A stretch of DNA of 35,293 bases from an uncultured beta proteobacterium (GTDB lineage Bacteria > Pseudomonadota > Gammaproteobacteria > Burkholderiales > Rhodocyclaceae). This document shows, in pieces, positions 22,335 to 29,354 of this stretch; positions within the stretch are counted from its first letter, which is position 1; each line of letters begins with the position of its first letter. The stretch spans positions 1-35,293 of the forward strand of contig CAIZKA010000320.1 of NCBI GenBank assembly GCA_903933395.1. The letters run 5' to 3'. The position numbers and the translations under genes were made by a program. The notes under the pieces were generated by a model. The model ran no database searches, was not told the origin of the DNA, and saw only the letters and a list, made by a program, of their open reading frames with translations.

Positions 22335-23690
22335 ATGTCACTGCACGATCCCTTCGATCCGAACGCCGCGATGAGCGGTTGCAGCTGCGGCCGACACGCC
22401 TCGCAAACGCAGCACGACATCGCCGCCGGGGCGGGCGTCATCGATGCACTGAACAGTCGCGTGATTCAAACGACGGTGATGCGCGCCCTGTTCCCGAAGG
22501 ACGCCGAGCGACGCAAGTTCCTCTCCGCCGTCGGCGCATCCACGGCCTGGGCGGCGATTTCCTCGCTGATCCCGTTCGGCACGCTGGAAGCCATGGCGCA
22601 GGAAAAGGGCAGCCTGGAGAAGAAGGACCTCAAGATCGGCTTCATCCCCATCACCTGCGCCTCGCCGCTGGTGATGGCGGACCCGCTCGGCTTCTACAAG
22701 AAGCAGGGGCTCAACGTCACGGTGATCAAGACCGCCGGCTGGGCGCTGATCCGCGACAAGGTGATAAACAAGGAATACGACGCTTCGCACATGCTGGCAC
22801 CGATGCCCATCGCCATGTCCATGGGCGTCGGTTCCAACCCGATGCCGATCAACGTCGCCACCATCCAGAACATCAACGGCCAGGCCATCACGCTGCACGT
22901 CAAGCACAAGGACAAGCGCGATCCGAAGATGTGGAAGGGCTTCAAGTTCGCCGTCCCCTTCGAGTATTCGATGCACAACTTCCTGCTGCGCTACTACGTC
23001 GCGGAGCACGGCCTCGACCCCGACAAGGACATCCAGATCCGCGTGGTGCCGCCGCCCGAAATGGTGGCCAACCTGCGTGCCGGCAACCTCGACGGCTACC
23101 TCGGGCCCGACCCGTTCAACCAGCGCGCCGTGTTTGACGAAGTCGGCTTCATCCACATCCTGTCGAAGGAAATCTGGGACGGGCACCCCTGCTGCTCGTT
23201 CGGTGCGCCGACGGCCTTCGTCAAGGAGAACCCCAACACCTTTGCCGCCCTGTACCGCGCCGTGCTGACCGCCGCGGCGATGGCGCGCGATCCGAAAAAC
23301 CGCCCGATCATGGCCGAGGTGCTGGCGCCGGCCAACTATCTCAATCAGCCCAAGGCGGTGCTGGAGCAGGTCCTTACCGGCAAATTCGCCGACGGCCTGG
23401 GCAACGTCAGGACGGTTGCGGACCGCGTGGATTTCGACCCCTTCCCCTGGTACTCGATGGCGGTATGGATACTGACCCAGATGAAGCGCTGGGGCTACAT
23501 CAAGGGCGACGTACGCTACAAGGACATCGCCGAGCAGGTCTATCTGGTCACCGACGCCCGCAAGCACATGGCCGAAGTGGGCCTCGCGGCACCCAAGGAG
23601 AACTTCCGCAAGATCTTCGTGATGGGCAAGGAATTCGACCCGGCCAAACCGGAGCCCTACCTCAACAGCTTCGCCATGAAGCGGACCTGA
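22335..23690 (+). CDS. cynA: Cyanate/nitrate-type ABC transporter substrate-binding protein (CynA/NrtA family)
   Basis: This 451-residue periplasmic protein is of the NrtA/CmpA/CynA type. It has an unusually long N-terminal region: a CSCGRH motif at residues 16-21, then a Tat-like signal with Arg59-Arg60 (ERRKFLSAVGAS) and a hydrophobic stretch to about residue 87. The mature domain shows KIGFIPITCASPLVMADPLGFYKKQG, MLAPMPIAMSMGV, and the late ILTQMKRWGYIKGD typical of nitrate/cyanate binders. The start at 22335 has GGGAG six bases upstream. The choice of cyanate over nitrate rests on the cyanase gene that ends the operon; nitrate or bicarbonate binding is possible in this family. Confidence 0.8.
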   Translation: MSLHDPFDPNAAMSGCSCGRHASQTQHDIAAGAGVIDALNSRVIQTTVMRALFPKDAERRKFLSAVGASTAWAAISSLIPFGTLEAMAQEKGSLEKKDLKIGFIPITCASPLVMADPLGFYKKQGLNVTVIKTAGWALIRDKVINKEYDASHMLAPMPIAMSMGVGSNPMPINVATIQNINGQAITLHVKHKDKRDPKMWKGFKFAVPFEYSMHNFLLRYYVAEHGLDPDKDIQIRVVPPPEMVANLRAGNLDGYLGPDPFNQRAVFDEVGFIHILSKEIWDGHPCCSFGAPTAFVKENPNTFAALYRAVLTAAAMARDPKNRPIMAEVLAPANYLNQPKAVLEQVLTGKFADGLGNVRTVADRVDFDPFPWYSMAVWILTQMKRWGYIKGDVRYKDIAEQVYLVTDARKHMAEVGLAAPKENFRKIFVMGKEFDPAKPEPYLNSFAMKRT

Positions 23691-23702
23691 GGGGACGGCA
23701 TC

Positions 23703-24542
23703 GTGAAGTCCGAATCCATCAAGGCGGCGCTGCTGTCCGTCATCATCTTCCTGACCTTCATCGGCGCCTGGTACATCGCCACCCTGCCGCGCGACAACGG
23801 CCCGGTGTCGACGGCAGATGCCGAGTACGCCGCCCTGATGGGCAAGGGCGCGGAAAAGTCCGGGGGCTTTCCGGCGCCGGGCAAGGTGGGCCAAGCCTTC
23901 GTCGAACACCTGGCCGACCCTTTCTACGACAAGGGCCCCAATGACAAGGGAATCGGCATCCAGCTTGCCCATTCCCTGGGCCGGGTCGGACTGGGCTTCC
24001 TGTTGGCGACGCTGGTGGCGATCCCCGTCGGCTTTGCCATCGGCATGTCCCCCCTGCTGTTCAAGGCCTTCAATCCCTTCATCCAGGTGCTGAAGCCCAT
24101 CTCGCCCCTGGCCTGGATGCCGCTGGCGCTCTACAGCCTCAAGGACTCGTCGGTGTCCGGCATCTTCGTCATCTTCATCTGCTCGGTGTGGCCGATGCTG
24201 ATCAACACGGCTTTCGGCGTGGCTTCGGTGCGCCGCGACTGGATCAACGTGGCGCGAACCCTGGAAGTCAGGCCGCTGCGCAAGGCCTTCCTGGTGATCC
24301 TGCCCGCGGCGGCGCCGACCATACTGACCGGCATGCGCATCTCCATGGGAATCGCCTGGCTGGTGATCGTTGCCGCCGAGATGCTGGTCGGCGGCACGGG
24401 CATCGGCTACTTCGTGTGGAACGAGTGGAACAACCTCGCCCTGCCCAATGTCATCTTCGCCGTGGTCATGATCGGCGTGGTCGGCATGCTGCTGGATCTC
24501 GCCTTCGGTTCGCTGCAGAAGCTGGTCACCTACCGCGAGTGA
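23703..24542 (+). CDS. cynB: ABC transporter permease (CynB/NrtB family)
   Basis: This 279-residue inner-membrane permease starts with GTG at 23703, 12 bp after the binding-protein gene. One helix lies near residues 9-25, followed by a periplasmic segment and about five more helices. The EAA-type coupling motif is visible as VARTLEVRPLRKAFLVILPAAAPTI before ILTGMRISMGIAWLVIVAAEM, as in NrtB/SsuC/TauC permeases. It pairs with the ATPase encoded four bases downstream to import cyanate (or nitrate). Confidence 0.85.
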   Translation: MKSESIKAALLSVIIFLTFIGAWYIATLPRDNGPVSTADAEYAALMGKGAEKSGGFPAPGKVGQAFVEHLADPFYDKGPNDKGIGIQLAHSLGRVGLGFLLATLVAIPVGFAIGMSPLLFKAFNPFIQVLKPISPLAWMPLALYSLKDSSVSGIFVIFICSVWPMLINTAFGVASVRRDWINVARTLEVRPLRKAFLVILPAAAPTILTGMRISMGIAWLVIVAAEMLVGGTGIGYFVWNEWNNLALPNVIFAVVMIGVVGMLLDLAFGSLQKLVTYRE

Positions 24543-24546
24543 TGCC

Positions 24547-25485
24547 ATGACTCCACACTTCCTCACTGTCGAAGCGCTGAAAAAAGTCTATCCGGCAAGC
24601 GGCGAGAAGAGCAATCCGCCGGTATTCGAGGACATCCATTTCCACATCGAAAAAGGCGAGTTCATCTGCATCGTCGGCCACTCCGGCTGCGGCAAGACCA
24701 CCATCCTGAACGTCCTCGCCGGACTCGAGGAAGCGAGCGCCGGCAACGTCATCATGGACGGCCGCGAAGTGAAGGGGCCCAGCCTGGACCGCGGCGTGGT
24801 GTTTCAGGGCCATGCGCTGATGCCATGGATGACGGTGCTGGCGAACGTGGCGTTTGCCGTGAGCTCGAAATGGCCGGACTGGCCGAAGGACAAGGTGAGG
24901 GAGCACTGCACCCGGTTCCTGACTATGGTCGGCCTCGGCCACGCCCTCGACAAGAAGCCGGCCGAGTTGTCGGGCGGCATGAAACAGCGTGTCGGCATTG
25001 CCCGGGCCTTCGCCATCCAGCCCAAGATGCTGCTGCTCGACGAGCCCTTCGGCGCCCTCGATGCGCTGACGCGCGGCACCATCCAGGACGAGTTGCTGAA
25101 GATCGTGCAGGCCACGCACCAGACCGTGTTCATGATCACGCACGATGTCGACGAGGCCATCCTGCTGGCCGACAAGATCCTGCTGATGAGCAACGGCCCC
25201 GGGGCCAGGATCGCCGAGATCGTCGAAGTGACCATGGCGCGCAGCCGTACGCGCGCCGGCATCCACCACGACCCGCAGTACTACAAGATCCGCAACCACC
25301 TGGTGGATTTCCTCGTCAATCGCTCGGAGACCTATTCCGGCGCCGAAGCGGAGATGTTCCACGATTCGAAGAATCCGCCGCTGGTGCAACCCGGCCTGGA
25401 AGGCGAGCGCGCGCCGGTGTTCACCCTGACCACGGAAAAGGGGATCTCGCAAGCACTGCACGCCAAACACGCCATCAATCAGTGA
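24547..25485 (+). CDS. cynD: ABC transporter ATPase (CynD/NrtD family)
   Basis: This 312-residue ATPase has Walker A GHSGCGKT near residue 46, signature LSGGMKQR near 143, Walker B MLLLDEPFGALD, and the switch histidine in MITHDVDEA. A C-terminal extension (about 240-312) goes beyond the usual nucleotide-binding domain; it lacks the fused NrtA-like domain of NrtC, so it is of the NrtD/CynD form. It lies 10 bp before cynS. Confidence 0.87.
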   Translation: MTPHFLTVEALKKVYPASGEKSNPPVFEDIHFHIEKGEFICIVGHSGCGKTTILNVLAGLEEASAGNVIMDGREVKGPSLDRGVVFQGHALMPWMTVLANVAFAVSSKWPDWPKDKVREHCTRFLTMVGLGHALDKKPAELSGGMKQRVGIARAFAIQPKMLLLDEPFGALDALTRGTIQDELLKIVQATHQTVFMITHDVDEAILLADKILLMSNGPGARIAEIVEVTMARSRTRAGIHHDPQYYKIRNHLVDFLVNRSETYSGAEAEMFHDSKNPPLVQPGLEGERAPVFTLTTEKGISQALHAKHAINQ

Positions 25486-25495
25486 AAGGAAGAAC

Positions 25496-25939
25496 ATGAA
25501 TCGCAACGACGTCACCGAATTGATCATCGCCGCCAAGATCTCCAAGGGCCTCAAATGGGAAGATGTGGCAAAGAAGATCGGGCTTTCCAAGGAGTGGGTC
25601 ACCGCCGGCTGCCTCGGCCAGATGACCTTCGACAAAAAGCAGGCGACCACCCTCGGCAAGATCTTCGGCCTGCCGCCGGAGGCCGTGGCCCTGCTGCAGG
25701 TGGTGCCCTACAAGGGCTCACTGCCGACCGCGGTGCCGACCGATCCGCTGATCTACCGCTTCTACGAACTCATCAGCGTCTATGGCACGACCTTCAAGGA
25801 ACTGATCCACGAGGAATTCGGCGACGGCATCATGAGCGCCATCGATTTCAAGATGGACCTGAAGCGCGAACCCAACCCCAATGGCGACCGCGTCAACATC
25901 GTCATGTCGGGCAAGTTCCTGCCCTACAAGACCTACTGA
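25496..25939 (+). CDS. cynS: Cyanase (cyanate hydratase)
   Basis: This 147-residue enzyme converts cyanate and bicarbonate to ammonia and CO2. The N-terminal helical domain (1-75) includes KGLKWEDVAKKIGLSKEWV. The catalytic C-terminal domain has Arg88 and Glu91 in YRFYELISVYG and Ser114 in GDGIMSAIDF, corresponding to Arg96, Glu99 and Ser122 of E. coli CynS. It is the last gene of the cyanate operon. Ammonia produced can be assimilated, which fits sigma-54 control. Confidence 0.97.
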   Translation: MNRNDVTELIIAAKISKGLKWEDVAKKIGLSKEWVTAGCLGQMTFDKKQATTLGKIFGLPPEAVALLQVVPYKGSLPTAVPTDPLIYRFYELISVYGTTFKELIHEEFGDGIMSAIDFKMDLKREPNPNGDRVNIVMSGKFLPYKTY

Positions 25940-26005
25940 TTGCTCCGGCTTCCGCGTCACCCCCGCGCGGCGACCGGTGCCGCGCTGATGCTTGAAAGTC
26001 AGGCC

Positions 26006-26026
26006 ATCCGGGGATGAGCTCCGGAT
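26006..26026. terminator. Hairpin between convergent cynS and CopD-like genes
   Basis: ATCCGG and CCGGAT arms flank a nine-base loop between the convergent genes, touching the stop of the CopD-like gene. There is no T-run, so terminator function is uncertain. Confidence 0.25.
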
Positions 26027-26469
26027 CAGCCGCCGAGCACCGCAACCGCAACGGTAAGCACGCCCAGCAGGAGATTCGTCAGCACCAGCTGCCGTATCGC
26101 ATTCATCGCCGCACCGGCTTGCGGCCAATCGCTGGCGGCCACGGCGGCGACCATGGCGCGGTGGAAACGGAACACGATCAGCGCGAAGATCACCGTCATC
26201 AGGGCCGCGATGCCGGACATCGCCAGCCAGCTTGCGGGTATCGCCGCGCCGGCTTGCGCAAAACGGATAAGGCCGCTGCCCCACAGCAGAACCAGCGCCC
26301 CGCTGACCACCACGAAGAAACGCCCGAGGATGGCGGCCAGCAGGGGCAGGCGCTGCTGCGGCGCCAGTTGTGCGGCGGCCACCGGACGCAGGCAGACGTG
26401 GGCGAAGAACATGCCGCCGATCCAGACGATGACGCCCAGGAGATGGAGCAGGACCAGCAGGCGGTTCAT
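26026..26469 (-). CDS. CopD-family small membrane protein
   Basis: This 147-residue protein has four membrane helices. The N-terminus LLHLLGVIVWIGGMFFAHVCLRP is the hallmark of the CopD/DUF2269-like group, with His9, Trp16 and His23 in the first helix. FRFHRAMVAAV follows the third helix and LVLTNLLLGVLTVAVAVLG forms the fourth. CopD proteins are linked to copper uptake, while short homologues of this size are poorly characterised. The start at 26469 was chosen because the hydrophobic helix follows directly. It is divergent from napF and convergent with cynS. Confidence 0.75.
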   Translation of the reverse strand: MNRLLVLLHLLGVIVWIGGMFFAHVCLRPVAAAQLAPQQRLPLLAAILGRFFVVVSGALVLLWGSGLIRFAQAGAAIPASWLAMSGIAALMTVIFALIVFRFHRAMVAAVAASDWPQAGAAMNAIRQLVLTNLLLGVLTVAVAVLGG

Positions 26470-26588
26470 TTGCGTTACTCCGGCGGCAGGCAGCAATGTG
26501 CGGGTGGCCAGTGTAGTAGCCGGCGGCCATCTGGCGCAACCCGCGTCGCAAGGGCAGAATTTCGCCGTGGACAAGGCTACTATTCCGC

Positions 26589-27062
26589 ATGGTCAATCGC
26601 CGACAATTCCTGCGCGGTAATTTCAGGACTGCTCCTGCGCCGCAACGCCCGCCGTGGGCGCTGGCCGAAGAGCAGTTCATCAGCGCCTGCAGCCGCTGCC
26701 GCGACTGCGTTCCGGTTTGTCCGACGCGGATCATCGTCATTGTCCGCGGCTTCCCCGAAGTCGATTTCAAGCGTGGCGAATGCACCTTCTGCGGTGCCTG
26801 CGCCACCGCCTGCATTGACCGGGCGCTGGTGAACAGCAACACCCGGAATCAGCCCTGGGCGATCAAGGCGCGGGTGGCAGACTCCTGCCTGGCACAGCGC
26901 GGTGTGGAGTGCCGCATCTGCGGCGACCACTGCGGGGTGGCGGCGATCCGTTTCAGCCCGCGCCTGGGCGGGCCGCCCGTGGCGGAGATCGATGTCGCCG
27001 CCTGCACGGGCTGCGGCGCCTGCGTGGCGCCCTGCCCGGTAAATGCGATCAGTATTACTTGA
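26589..27062 (+). CDS. napF: NapF ferredoxin-type protein
   Basis: This 157-residue cytoplasmic iron-sulfur protein has three [4Fe-4S] motifs (CSRCRDCVPVCP, CTFCGACATAC, CTGCGACVAPCP), plus a central CRICGDHC. The NRRQFLRG N-terminus and length match NapF, which helps maturation of NapA before export. No ribosome-binding site precedes the ATG, and a TACTAT hexamer ends six bases upstream, so the mRNA may be leaderless. The gene is on the opposite strand to the rest of nap, and its last eight bases overlap the end of napB. Confidence 0.9.
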   Translation: MVNRRQFLRGNFRTAPAPQRPPWALAEEQFISACSRCRDCVPVCPTRIIVIVRGFPEVDFKRGECTFCGACATACIDRALVNSNTRNQPWAIKARVADSCLAQRGVECRICGDHCGVAAIRFSPRLGGPPVAEIDVAACTGCGACVAPCPVNAISIT

Positions 27063-27486
27063 TGTTGCCGATGAACTTGTTTTCAACCAGGGCCGGCGCA
27101 TCGACCTGCGGCACGTGGCATGCCGTGCAGTTATGCCGTGAGATGTCGAAGGCCTTGGTCGCGGCGACGAAGTGGCTTTCGCCCATCTTCGGTGAATTCT
27201 TCTTCACGTAGTTGGCGTCACCGTGGCAATCCATGCACTGGTTATCGGTGAGCGTCACCTCGTCGAAATTATCCACGGCGTGCGGGATCACCGGCGGCTG
27301 CGTGCTGAAGGTGCGCGCCACGACCGGTTGCGTGCCGGGCCGCTTGCCGGCATATTCCTTGGGTGCCGGCGCCGGATCGGCAACGGCGACATCCGTACCG
27401 CGCATCGAAACCAGGGGTTCGTAGCTTGCGCAACCCACGATGGCGGTCAGCAGCGATGCCAGAAGGATGGTGACGGTTTTCTTCAT
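27055..27486 (-). CDS. napB: NapB, diheme cytochrome c subunit of periplasmic nitrate reductase
   Basis: This 143-residue protein has two c-type heme motifs, CMDCH and CTACH, with distal-ligand histidines in VIPHAVDNF and GESHFVA, the NapB pattern. It passes electrons to NapA in the periplasm. The signal ends TAIVGC, which fits a lipobox ([LVI][ASTVI][GAS]C), so this NapB may be a lipoprotein rather than soluble. It is the last gene of the napDAGHB operon, and its stop codon lies within the converging napF end. Heme attachment would need the Ccm system encoded at 32395-35293. Confidence 0.93.
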   Translation of the reverse strand: MKKTVTILLASLLTAIVGCASYEPLVSMRGTDVAVADPAPAPKEYAGKRPGTQPVVARTFSTQPPVIPHAVDNFDEVTLTDNQCMDCHGDANYVKKNSPKMGESHFVAATKAFDISRHNCTACHVPQVDAPALVENKFIGNIK

Positions 27487-27529
27487 GATGGACTCCCCAG
27501 AGGAAATTGACGGTTGATCACTTATTTGG

Positions 27530-28438
27530 CTACTTGGGCGCCGCTTGCGGGACGCCGGTTACGGGTGCGACGGTAGTGTTGACGCGGGTGCCGAAGGCAA
27601 ACACATCCTTGGAGCAGACATCGATGCAGCGGCCGCAGTTGGTGCAGTTGGCTTCGAGAATCACCGGCGGCGTGCCGGCCACGGCTTTCAGCGCCGGCCG
27701 GATCACCTGCGGTTCCGGACAGACGGCAAAGCAGTCCATGCAGTCGTTGCAGGCATCGCGGGCCGGCAGCTTGACGCGGACCCGCGCAAATATTCCGATC
27801 AGGCTGTAGAAGGCGCCGACCGGGCAGAGATGGCCGCACCAGCCGTGGCGCATGACGAACAGGTCGAAGAGGAACACGGCAAGCAATACCGCCCAGGCCA
27901 GGCCGAGGCCGAAGATCAGGCCGCGATGCATCATCGACACCGGATTGAGCATCTCCCAGGCGATGCTGCCGGTCACGGCAGCCGTCACCAGCGTCATGCC
28001 CAGCATCCAGTAGCGCGTCGGCCGGCTGATGTGCGCGCTGCCCTTGAGGCCCAGCCGCACGCGCAACCAGTAGGCGAAATCGGTCAGCAGATTGACCGGA
28101 CAGACCCAGGAGCAATAGCTGCGCCCGCCGACCAGCAGGTAGAACAGAACGACAATGGCAGCACCGGTCAGGGCCAGCTTCTCCGGGACCTGCCGCGCCG
28201 CAAGCGACTGCAGGATGACATAGGGATCGGCCAGCGGCAGGAAGTTCAGGGTGTAGCTGAAGTTGAGGTTGCCCTTGACGATCCAGATGCCGAACCAGGG
28301 GCCGGCGAGAAACAGCATCAGGATGCCGAACTGGCTGCTGCGGCGCAGGATCAGCCATTTGTGCGCGGCCAGCCAGCCCTTCGCGGCAACAGCTTCGGCA
28401 CCGGGACGGACAGGCGCAGTGTTCACGACGGCGCTCAC
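27530..28438 (-). CDS. napH: NapH quinol dehydrogenase membrane component
   Basis: This 302-residue inner-membrane protein has four helices. It carries two CxxxCP motifs facing the cytoplasm (YCSWVCPVN and WCGHLCPVG) and two C-terminal [4Fe-4S] sites (CNDCMDCFAVCPEP and CTNCGRCIDVC). With NapG it oxidises quinol and feeds electrons to NapB/NapA. The start overlaps the napG stop by four bases (ATGA). No napC is present, so NapGH is the probable quinol route. Confidence 0.94.
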   Translation of the reverse strand: MSAVVNTAPVRPGAEAVAAKGWLAAHKWLILRRSSQFGILMLFLAGPWFGIWIVKGNLNFSYTLNFLPLADPYVILQSLAARQVPEKLALTGAAIVVLFYLLVGGRSYCSWVCPVNLLTDFAYWLRVRLGLKGSAHISRPTRYWMLGMTLVTAAVTGSIAWEMLNPVSMMHRGLIFGLGLAWAVLLAVFLFDLFVMRHGWCGHLCPVGAFYSLIGIFARVRVKLPARDACNDCMDCFAVCPEPQVIRPALKAVAGTPPVILEANCTNCGRCIDVCSKDVFAFGTRVNTTVAPVTGVPQAAPK

Positions 28439-29295
28439 AGCTTATTCCCCTGGAAGGCCTTGGGCAATGCGACGGGCGCGGGAGGAGTCGGCGCCGGCGG
28501 GACGGCGCCGGGATTCCCCGAGAGGCCCTTGCCGCTTTCATATTTCATGCCCTCGGGCATGTTGTAGCGGTGCTCGACGTCCGGCGCCACCAGGCTGCCG
28601 CCGGCCTTTTCCTTTTCCACCCAGCCCAGCCGGTAATGCGAACTCAACTGACCCTTGGCCATGTAAAGCGGGAACACCTTGATCGAGGCAACCTCGGTAG
28701 GACAGGCCTTTTCGCATTTGCCGCATCCGGTGCAGTGATCGGAATGCACTACCGGAATGAACTGGGTATGCCTTCCGGTGCGTACGTTGATCTGCCGGTC
28801 GAGCGTGATCGCCTTGTCGATCACCGGACAGACGCGGTAACAGATGTCGCAGCGCAGCCCCAGAAAATTCAGACAGGTCTCGTGGTCGACCAGCACCGCG
28901 AGCCCCATTTTCGACTTGTTGATGTCTTTCAGGGAATGGTCCAGTGCGCCGGTCGGACAGGCCTTCACGCAGGGAAGGTCCTCGCACATCTCGCAGGGGA
29001 ACTGGCGCGCGACAAAGTAGGGCGTACCGGTGGACAAAGGCTCTTCGGGCTTGGCCAGATGCAGGATGTCGAACGGACAATCGCGCACGCACAGCCCGCA
29101 ACGTATGCAGGCCGCGGAGAACTCGGTTTCCGGCAAAGCCCCCGGCGGCCGTATCGCGGCCGGCGGCAGCGCCCTGGCGTGGCGCGCATAAAGTCCCACG
29201 CCCAGCCCCAGCAAGCCGACGCCGCAGGCCATGCGCGCGGTATCGGCGAGGAACTGCCGACGGGCCGCTGCACTGGGCTTGTTCTCGTTGTCCAT
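28435..29295 (-). CDS. napG: NapG periplasmic ferredoxin-type protein
   Basis: This 286-residue iron-sulfur protein has a Tat signal (RRQFLADTAR near residues 12-21) and four cysteine clusters: CIRCGLCVRDCP, CEMCEDLPCVKACP, CLNFLGLRCDICYRVCP and CTGCGKCEKACP. It partners NapH in electron transfer to the nitrate reductase. The C-terminal 30 residues are proline/alanine-rich (PPAPTPPAP), a tail possibly specific to this lineage. It is 59 bp after napA. Confidence 0.94.
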   Translation of the reverse strand: MDNENKPSAAARRQFLADTARMACGVGLLGLGVGLYARHARALPPAAIRPPGALPETEFSAACIRCGLCVRDCPFDILHLAKPEEPLSTGTPYFVARQFPCEMCEDLPCVKACPTGALDHSLKDINKSKMGLAVLVDHETCLNFLGLRCDICYRVCPVIDKAITLDRQINVRTGRHTQFIPVVHSDHCTGCGKCEKACPTEVASIKVFPLYMAKGQLSSHYRLGWVEKEKAGGSLVAPDVEHRYNMPEGMKYESGKGLSGNPGAVPPAPTPPAPVALPKAFQGNKL

Positions 29296-29354
29296 GATCC
29301 CTGGCCGGGGAGCGCATTTCCCTCACCACTCCCCATGCTCTCCAGTGCGCCCGC

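Noticed and set aside
22338..24566. A 742-residue minus-strand open frame across the cyanate genes
   Set aside because: Antisense to two genes with clear family motifs; His/Asp/Gly-rich shadow composition.
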